Assembly: GCA_905221295.1 (NCBI GenBank)
Contig: CAJNCP010000006.1
Coordinates: 1-64,000 of the forward strand
Direction: 5' to 3'
Length of the DNA stretch: 64,000 bases
DNA from: a bacterium
GTDB taxonomy: Bacteria > Bacillota > Bacilli > Lactobacillales > Streptococcaceae
Shown here piece by piece: positions 7,256-14,600 of this stretch (its first letter is position 1; each line of letters starts with the position of its first letter). Under the pieces are notes generated by a model. The model was not told the origin of the DNA. It saw only the letters and a list, made by a program, of their open reading frames with translations, and made no database searches. A program made the position numbers and the translations under genes.

Positions 7256-10200
7256 TTACAATTTATCCCAAGGAATATGTCCCGCAGGGCTTTTTACATC
7301 AACATTATTCCCATGAATATCTAACGGTTTCCCATTTTTATCATAAATGTGCATATGAGTATAATCTGTACCAACATTATCAGGTGGATCAATACGGACT
7401 CTCATTTTCCCATTTTCCTTAATATGAACACGTCCATTATTTTCGTGGAATATCCAGCCTTCTGGCAGTCTTCCTTTTAGCTCCTGTATATTTAAATCAA
7501 CTATCTCTTTTGGAGATAATTTATCTAATTTAGGAGGATTAAAAAGCTTACCAGCATCGGACGCCTTGTCTACCGCTCTTGTAGCTTTCGAAGCATCATT
7601 AGCTTTATCCACTGCCTTCGTGGCTTTTGAAGCATCATTGACTGCGTCTACTGCATCAAGTGCTTTTTCAAGTTTCCTTAATTTGCTAGCCTTAGCTATA
7701 GGATAGACATTACTTGCAATATCAACAGCTAGCTCTGCACCTGCCTCCCAACGATTTGCATCTTCGCCCGTTAGTGGATCTTTCCCTGTAACTAAACGTT
7801 CTCCATCATTCCAGCCTATTAATTCAGCTGCTATAGTTGGAAGTGTAGCTTTATTTTCTTGGTTAAACTTCGCAAATTTTACATTAGATGCATAGGCATT
7901 TTCCTCAGGAGTCATTGGGGGAGCCTTTAGATACTCCTCTAATGTCATCCTATCAATCCGTTCTTTCTGATCCAATCTGAGTCCATGTCTTGCCGCATCT
8001 TCATACTTTCTAAAATCTGCGACAGATGGGACTTTAGTTCCTCCCTTATCGGAGGCACCGATTGTTTTTGGATCACATATATGCTTCAATGTGTTCAGTA
8101 GAGCCGGATTCCAGTTACGAAGAAGGTTCTTGCCTTCTCGGATTGTAGGGGAGGCCTTAAATCCTATTGCCACAGCATAGGCAGTACGAATTGCTTGATA
8201 GCGTAGTTCTTGAATACGAGCTTGTGCTTGCTGGTATTTCGTTTGAACATAATCGACTGTACTATTGTAGGCCGTTTGAACCTTATTCCACTGTCTGCCA
8301 AGCCAATTCGATGCGCGATTGAATTGGGTGCTGACCCAGTTAACACCTCTATCAATCTGTCTGCCAACCCAGTTAATGCCTCTATCAATCTGTCTGCCAA
8401 CCCAATTAACGCCTCTACTAATCTGTCTGCCAACCCAATTAACGCCTCTACTAATTTGTTTGCCAGCCCAATTAAGACCTGACTTAACATAGTTCCAGCC
8501 TTTTTTGATACTGTTCCAGAAGTGCCCACTCGGGTCTGTATAGTTGATGGGGTTGTTCTGCACATAGCTGTAGCGGTTCTGGCTGAGAGGATCCGTCGCC
8601 TCCCCTGGGTAGCTATCCTCGGTTAAGAAAGTACCTCCCTGACTATCATAATACCTTGCGCGTAAATAGTCAAGTCCAGTATCGTCACGGGCTTCGCCGT
8701 TATAGGCGAATGGATTCCCTGTTGTATCTGTACTTGTCTTTCTTGCCCCATAGAGGTTATAGCTGCTTGATGCGACGGCTTGTCCATCCTTGGTCAAGCC
8801 TGTCACAGAGCCTGACTGGTTGGTCAAGTAGTTGTAGCTTTCACCTGTTTGGTTGTTGAGGTAGCTGGTTCGACCCTTGCCATAGCTATAGGTCTCACGG
8901 GCCTTGCCATCATGGTCATAGGTTTCAAGAACTTCTGTATGTTCACGATTGACATCGTTGACATAGTTGCGTTCCTCGTAGTAGTTGTAGGTATCCTCTC
9001 GTGTAGTATAAGGGATGAGGACATCCTGAACCTGACTGGCATAGGTCACTTCTCCCTGTCCCGGTAAGTTCCCAAGTTCTGGTGGGTTGACAACGATCCC
9101 CTCCTTGGTCGCTCGATCCTTAGCCAATTTCTGGTGGTAGGCTGTCGATACATCGTCAAAGATGCTGTGCCAGATGCTTCCTATTGTTTGTGGTAAAGCA
9201 GACAGGGCTTGGAGGACATTCTGGCTAAAGCCATACCAGAAGAGGGAGTGTTGGTCCCCACTTGGGGCTGTGTAAGGTGACTTACGACCTGACTTGCTTT
9301 CCTTTAGCTTGCGTTGGAAGAGCTGATAGGTGTTCTTGCCTTCCTTGCGACTGGCGGTGAAGACACGGTTGTTATCCCCATCGTAAAGCGCAGCCATGAG
9401 AAGACCCTTCTTGTCCTTGATCGCAAGCAAGCGGTTCTCTGTATCGTAGATGTAGTCTAGCTTTTCTGAGTTCTTCTCAGAAGCGATGCGATTGCCATTC
9501 TTGTCGTAGGTATAGGTGATGATGCCATCTGGGCCTTCCAGCTTGGTCAAGCGGTTATGGTCATCATAGGTAAAGCGTGTCTGGCTCTCCTTGCCATCAA
9601 CTATCTCGGTGCTGGTCAGCTTATTACCCGCTAGGTCATAGGTGTAAGAGAGCTTAGAGAGTTCCTTACCAACTCCATCCGATACGGTCATGTTTTCCAC
9701 TTGACCCAGAGTATCGTAGGTATAGGTATGGACTAGGGTTTCGCCATCCTGCTTGATGGTTTCTTTGGCGATATAGCCTCCATCATCATACTCATAACCG
9801 TAGCTGGAGATGAGTTTGTCCTGCTTGTCCATGTGACGAAGTTCGGTGAGGCGGTGAGCCTTGTCATAGGTCAAGAAGCTCTTGGTTCCATCTCCCCGGT
9901 CAACCTCCGTCAGATCCCCTGCTGGGTTATAGCTATAGCTGGTCTTTTGTCCCTTGACATCTGTCACAGAGGTCAGACGATCCAGTTCATCATAAGTGTA
10001 GGAGACTGTGCTACCATCTGGGTAAATCATCTTCGAGATATTGCCATAAGCATCATACTCGTACTGGATCAGGCTCCCATCTCCCTGACGAACACCCGTG
10101 ATCTCGCCTTCTTCGTTGGTCGCGTACTGGCTAGTTCCTGTCAGGTCACTCATAGACACCCGACGACCGTCCGCATCATAGGTGTAGAGGACTTGACCAT

Positions 10201-10261
10201 CTTGCTTTTCTGGGTGTAACATAAAACTCTCGAAGAAATTCATCCTCGAGAGTTTTTGCAT
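7256..10261 (-). CDS. Truncated Rhs/YD-repeat polymorphic toxin, tip of toxin type 24-like appearance
   Basis: The 1001-residue reading frame holds YD repeats (for example TYTYDTLGQ, FTYDDHNRLTKL), the Rhs core end RYYDSQGGTFLTEDSYPG and the boundary DPSGHFW near residue 580. A Trp-rich 11-residue repeat linker follows, then a pre-toxin TG-like segment (TGKDPLTGEDANRWEAGAEL) and a C-terminal toxin with PEGWIFHENNGRVHIKENG, YTHMHIYDKNG and GHIPWDKL. The tip resembles 'bacterial toxin 24' proteins, but this is from memory. Rhs homology begins only at about 10207; the first 18 codons come from unrelated sequence and contain a terminator hairpin, so the annotated start is doubtful. There is no secretion signal. 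It may be a silent donor cassette for toxin-tip exchange. Confidence 0.85.
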   Translation of the reverse strand: MQKLSRMNFFESFMLHPEKQDGQVLYTYDADGRRVSMSDLTGTSQYATNEEGEITGVRQGDGSLIQYEYDAYGNISKMIYPDGSTVSYTYDELDRLTSVTDVKGQKTSYSYNPAGDLTEVDRGDGTKSFLTYDKAHRLTELRHMDKQDKLISSYGYEYDDGGYIAKETIKQDGETLVHTYTYDTLGQVENMTVSDGVGKELSKLSYTYDLAGNKLTSTEIVDGKESQTRFTYDDHNRLTKLEGPDGIITYTYDKNGNRIASEKNSEKLDYIYDTENRLLAIKDKKGLLMAALYDGDNNRVFTASRKEGKNTYQLFQRKLKESKSGRKSPYTAPSGDQHSLFWYGFSQNVLQALSALPQTIGSIWHSIFDDVSTAYHQKLAKDRATKEGIVVNPPELGNLPGQGEVTYASQVQDVLIPYTTREDTYNYYEERNYVNDVNREHTEVLETYDHDGKARETYSYGKGRTSYLNNQTGESYNYLTNQSGSVTGLTKDGQAVASSSYNLYGARKTSTDTTGNPFAYNGEARDDTGLDYLRARYYDSQGGTFLTEDSYPGEATDPLSQNRYSYVQNNPINYTDPSGHFWNSIKKGWNYVKSGLNWAGKQISRGVNWVGRQISRGVNWVGRQIDRGINWVGRQIDRGVNWVSTQFNRASNWLGRQWNKVQTAYNSTVDYVQTKYQQAQARIQELRYQAIRTAYAVAIGFKASPTIREGKNLLRNWNPALLNTLKHICDPKTIGASDKGGTKVPSVADFRKYEDAARHGLRLDQKERIDRMTLEEYLKAPPMTPEENAYASNVKFAKFNQENKATLPTIAAELIGWNDGERLVTGKDPLTGEDANRWEAGAELAVDIASNVYPIAKASKLRKLEKALDAVDAVNDASKATKAVDKANDASKATRAVDKASDAGKLFNPPKLDKLSPKEIVDLNIQELKGRLPEGWIFHENNGRVHIKENGKMRVRIDPPDNVGTDYTHMHIYDKNGKPLDIHGNNVDVKSPAGHIPWDKL
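8335..8475 (-). repeat. 33-bp tandem repeats coding Trp-rich 11-residue units
   Basis: Four to five 33-bp units encode NWVGRQISRGV and NWVGRQIDRGI variants between the Rhs core and the toxin tip. The other Rhs gene has a different 11-residue repeat (NTWNGVKRVAS type) at the same place. Confidence 0.85.
8484..10207 (-). repeat. Direct repeat, copy A, shared Rhs core
   Basis: About 1.72 kb aligns with 12913-14636 at a constant offset of 4429, so no indel was seen at either end or in the middle; scattered substitutions are present. It covers YD repeats and the Rhs core end up to WNYVK. Confidence 0.85.
10223..10256. terminator. Hairpin inside the non-Rhs leader of the truncated Rhs gene
   Basis: AAAACTCTCGA and TCGAGAGTTTT form an 11-bp perfect stem with a 12-nt loop, followed by T runs on both strands. 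It overlaps codons 3-13 of the 7256-10261 frame, which suggests that those codons are not a natural gene start. Confidence 0.6.
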
Positions 10262-10451
10262 GTTTCTATCACAATAGAAGATAGCCGTTCAATAGTCGAG
10301 GCTGTTGGAGATCTCCACGACCCTCTAGCATAAAAGTATTTGCTTGAAATCGCGCGCACTAATCATGACTTATTTATACTTTAATCTCCATTATTGTATC
10401 TCATACAAATACCCTTAATTTATCTTACTTCCTTTTCAACTTGTATGGCTA

Positions 10452-10907
10452 CTATTTAAACTCGGGTCGTAACCAAAAAGACTGTATTTCCCCCTGCTTA
10501 TCAATCTCAGCAATTGTATCTTTAAAAAATTCTACAGAATCAAGATTCTCGTATTCCATCTTAGAAGTTATCTTTATCCATCCCGTTTTGTCATCATAAT
10601 ATGTTTCCCAATCATTTGCAGACTCTGCTCGAAAACTGACTCCACCTTCAATGTCTGTATTAGTAAGTAAAATACTACCCTCATCTGCCTTAGGAGGTCT
10701 CAGATTTTTCTTAATCCAAGTACAGTCGTGATGATACCCCCATAACTGAGTAGATTCCATATCTTCAGAATTAAAACCAAGAAACAAATAAATAAAGCTA
10801 AAGGTTATATCACTATTTTTAATCGGCAATGCAATTAATTCTTTTGTGTTGGTACTATATATTAGCTTTTCATATAGATTTCGTTCTTTTTTTATAATTT
10901 TAAACAT
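10452..10907 (-). CDS. Putative immunity protein of the orphan toxin tip
   Basis: A 151-residue soluble protein begins at ATG 10907 behind AGGAG, 8 nt after the stop of the orphan toxin fragment at 10916. No signal peptide or membrane segment is visible. Its position directly after a toxin tip is the reason for the immunity call. I do not recognise the family. No Rhs core precedes it, so the pair is an orphan toxin-immunity module. Confidence 0.55.
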   Translation of the reverse strand: MFKIIKKERNLYEKLIYSTNTKELIALPIKNSDITFSFIYLFLGFNSEDMESTQLWGYHHDCTWIKKNLRPPKADEGSILLTNTDIEGGVSFRAESANDWETYYDDKTGWIKITSKMEYENLDSVEFFKDTIAEIDKQGEIQSFWLRPEFK

Positions 10908-10915
10908 GTATTCTC

Positions 10916-11185
10916 CTATCTCACATAATTAAAGTGAACAATTTGATTTGTATCCAAATCAACAACCAACTCCCATATTCCTTCTTGCCTACCGTTAAAT
11001 GTTCCATTAACTTCCCAGCGCCAACCATTTGGTAGAAATTTATCTTTTACGGGGGAACCACCGTCAATAATTTCTTGAATAATTAAATCTGTTCCCGCAT
11101 TATTAACATACGGTCTAGCTTTTTCACCAACATATTTTCCACGTTTAATCACATCGTTTGCATGGTTTTTAACTGTTTCGGTCAT
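10916..11185 (-). CDS. Orphan Rhs toxin tip fragment (toxin type 35-like)
   Basis: The 89-residue frame from ATG 11185 ends in WRWEVNGTFNGRQEGIWELVV and NQIVHFNYVR, which resembles toxin tips described as polymorphic toxin type 35 (from memory, low certainty). The frame is open back to about 11233 and reads SIDPKSIKASDLS there, like the pre-toxin CDPKTIGASDKG of the neighbouring Rhs proteins. It is therefore the end of an Rhs C-terminus cut loose from its core. No ribosome binding site precedes the ATG, so expression is uncertain. Confidence 0.6.
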   Translation of the reverse strand: MTETVKNHANDVIKRGKYVGEKARPYVNNAGTDLIIQEIIDGGSPVKDKFLPNGWRWEVNGTFNGRQEGIWELVVDLDTNQIVHFNYVR

Positions 11186-11268
11186 TGATAAGTCGGAAGC
11201 TTTTATACTTTTAGGATCAATACTATTTCTCCACTACTTGCCATTACCAGACAGTTTCACTCTTATGA

Positions 11269-11637
11269 TCACACATATATATCAAAGCGATCTACCGAAC
11301 ACTCTACCCAGTCTCCGGAAACAATATCTCCTGGCAATTCACCACTGAATTTTAAAACATAATCAAAACATTGTATCAGCGGAACATCCTTATCTAGTAC
11401 TTGACCTACTACATAATATTCAAAATTTCCAAGACGCCCTAACGAATAAGAATGTTCCTCACTCCTAATTACCTCAGATCCTCCCATTCCATAAATAACA
11501 TTAAGTTTTTTTGTAATAACATCTAACGGTTGTGAATAAGTAAAACAAACCAACTGTTTGTTATGACTGTCTACTAAAGTGATTTCCCCCTCATAGCTTG
11601 CTTCATCAAGCCAGTCAATTTTTAGTATTTTTATCAT
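11269..11637 (-). CDS. Putative immunity protein of the main Rhs toxin
   Basis: A 122-residue acidic protein starts at ATG 11637 behind AGGAGAG, 14 nt after the stop of the large Rhs gene. It has no signal peptide or membrane segment and I recognise no family. Tight coupling to the toxin tip is the evidence for an immunity role. About 30 nt after its stop begins the remnant pre-toxin sequence of the next module. Confidence 0.6.
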   Translation of the reverse strand: MIKILKIDWLDEASYEGEITLVDSHNKQLVCFTYSQPLDVITKKLNVIYGMGGSEVIRSEEHSYSLGRLGNFEYYVVGQVLDKDVPLIQCFDYVLKFSGELPGDIVSGDWVECSVDRFDIYV

Positions 11638-11651
11638 CTATCTCTCCTACT

Positions 11652-14600
11652 CTAAGGGTTAATTCCTAAACTAGAATCCCACTCACGCATATTTTCAATA
11701 TCCTTAATATGATAGGTTGTTATTTCTCCTGTAACTTTATCAAGACCAACAATTGCATATTTTGTTCTTCCTTTTCTATTCCCACTTTTGCTAAAACCTA
11801 CATACTTGTAATAAGCATTATTCTTTGAAGAATACTCTCCAGTTTGTATAACATAATTAGCATCTTTCAAATATTGTTCCATGGTGTAATTTGACTCATT
11901 AAGTGCATTAGCAACTTGTTGACCATGTTTACTATAATGTCTCTCTAACTCTCCTGGCTTAAACGTTTTTTGTGTACCATTTCCCCACTTCATACCATTA
12001 CCAGTCGGAACACTAGAATTGTACTTAGCGACCTGTCTACCGGCAACCGCAGCTGCCACATCTTGAATCGGCGCAATCCACGGCACATATGGAGCGACAG
12101 CTTTCTCTAAATCACTCGCTGGTGTCCCATCTATCCGATTCCCTGTCTCAGCGATATGCTTGTATAAGTTAGTATAGTGGTACTTATTTCTCTCGGCTAC
12201 TTTTTGAGCTACCTTAACATCTTCAATAGCCTTTAATTCATTATAGCGAGAAATAATATATCTATTTTTAGCTGAACCAAGCGGATTAAAGTAACCTGTA
12301 CCCTGATAGGTACTATAGTTACCTAGAACATTGCCATATTTATTTTTCAGGTCACTAAGAGAACTTGAATCAATATTAGCTTTTTCAGAAACAGTTAGTC
12401 CATGTCTTGCCGCATCTTCATACTTTCTAAAATCTGCGACAGATGGGACTTTAGTTTCTCCCTTATCGGAGGCACCGATTGTTTTTGGATTACATACATG
12501 CTTCAATGTATTCTGTAAAGCCGTATTCCAGTTACGATACAGATTGAGACCTTCTCGGATGGTTGGGGAAGAGCTCAAGCCTGTTGCCAGCGCATAGGCA
12601 GACCGAACCACTTGTTGGCGCTTAGCCTCTATCTGTGCTGCCGCTTGCTGGTATTTCGTTTGAACATAATCGACTGTACTATTGTAGGCCGTTTGAACCT
12701 TATTCCACTGTCTGCCAAGCCAATTCGATGCGCGATTGAATTGGGTGCTGACCCAGTTAGTCGCGTGGTTGAAAGCACTCTTGGTCGCATTCCAAGCCTT
12801 GGAGGCGAAACTCTTCACACCATTCCAGGTGTTTGAGGCCACTCTTTTCACCGTATTCCAGGTATTAGATGCGACTCGTTTTACACCATTCCAAGCGTTA
12901 GAGGCCGTCTTTTTAACATAGTTCCAGCCTTTTTTGATACTGTTCCAGAAGTGCCCACTCGGGTCTGTATAGTTGACGGGGTTGTTCTGCACATAGCTGT
13001 AACGGTTCTGGCTAAGAGGGTCTGTCGCCTCCCCTGGGTAGCTATCCTCGGTTAAGAAAGTACCTCCCTGACTATCATAATACCTTGCTCGTAAATAGTC
13101 AAGTCCAGTATCGTCACGGGCTTCGCCATTATAGGCAAAGGGCTGACCTGTTGTGTCTGTGCTTGTCTTTCTTGCCCCATAGAGATGATAGCTAGTTGAG
13201 GCGACGGCTTGTCCATCCTTGGTCAAGCCTGTCACAGAGCCTGACTGGTTGGTCAAGTAGTTGTAGCTGTCACCTGTTTGATTGTTGAGGTAGCTGGTTC
13301 TTCCCGTGCCATAGCTATAGGTCTCACGAGCCTTGCCATCATGGTCATAGGTTTCGAGGACTTCTGTATGTTCACGATTGACATCGTTGACATAGTTGCG
13401 TTCCTCGTAGTAGTTGTAGGTATCCTCTCGTGTGGTATAAGGGATGAGAACATCCTGAACTTGACTGGCATAGGTCACTTCTCCCTGACCCGGTAAGTTC
13501 CCAAGTTCTGGTGGATTGACAACGATTCCCTCCTTGGTTGCTCGGTCCTTAGCCACTTTCTGGTGGTAGGCTGTCGACACATCGTCAAAGATGCTGTGCC
13601 AGATGCTTCCTATCGTTTGCGGTAATGTGGATAGAGCTTGGAGGACATTCTGGCTAAAGCCATACCAGAAGAGGGAGTGTTGGTCCCCACTTGGGGCTGT
13701 GTATGGTGACTTACGACCTGACTTGCTATCCTTTGGCTTGCGTTGGAAGAGCTGATAGGTGTTCTTGCCTTCCTTGCGACTGGCAGTGAAGACACGGTTA
13801 TCATCCCCGTCGTAAAGCGCAGCCATGAGAAGACCCTTCTTGTCCTTGATTGCAAGCAAACGATTCTCTGTATCGTAGATGTAGTTTAGCTTTTCTGAGT
13901 TCTTCTCAGAAGCGATGCGATTGCCATTCTTATCGTAGGTATAGGTGATGGTGCCATCTGGGCCTTCCAGCTTGGTCAAGCGATTATGGTCATCATAGGT
14001 AAAGCGTGTCTGGCTCTCCTTGCCATCGATTGTCTCGGTGCTGGTCAGCTTATTGCCCGCTAGGTCATAGGTGTAAGAGAGCTTGGAGAGTTCCTTACCA
14101 GCTCCATCCGATACAATCATGTTTTCTACTTGACCCAGAGTATCGTAGGTGTAGGTATGGACTAGGGTTTCGCCATCCTGCTTAATGGTTTCCTTGGCGA
14201 TATAGCCTCCATCGTCATACTCATAGTCATAGCTGGAGATGAGCTTATCCAGCTTGTCCATGTGACGGAGTTCAGTGAGACGGTGAGCCTTGTCATAGGT
14301 CAAGAAGCTCTTGGTTCCATCTCCTCGATTAACTTCCGTCAGATCCCCTGCTGGGTTATAGCTATAGCTGGTCTTTTGTCCCTTAACATCGGTCACGGAA
14401 GTCAGGCGATCCAGTTCATCATAAGTGTAGGAGACTGTGCTACCATCTGGGTAAATCATCTTCGAGATATTGCCATAAGCATCATACTCGTACTGGATCA
14501 GGCTCCCATCTCCCTGACGAACACCCGTGATCTCGCCTTCTTCATTAGTCGCGTACTGACTAGTTCCTGTCAGGTCACTCATAGACACCCGACGGCCGTC

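Noticed and set aside
8210..8482. Plus-strand frame within the Rhs repeat region
   Set aside because: It is an antisense image of the 33-bp repeats of the Rhs gene, without ribosome binding site.
10262..10451. Possible insertion-sequence remnant before the truncated Rhs gene
   Set aside because: No transposase coding, terminal inverted repeats or target duplication could be seen; only the hairpin at 10223-10256 is supported.
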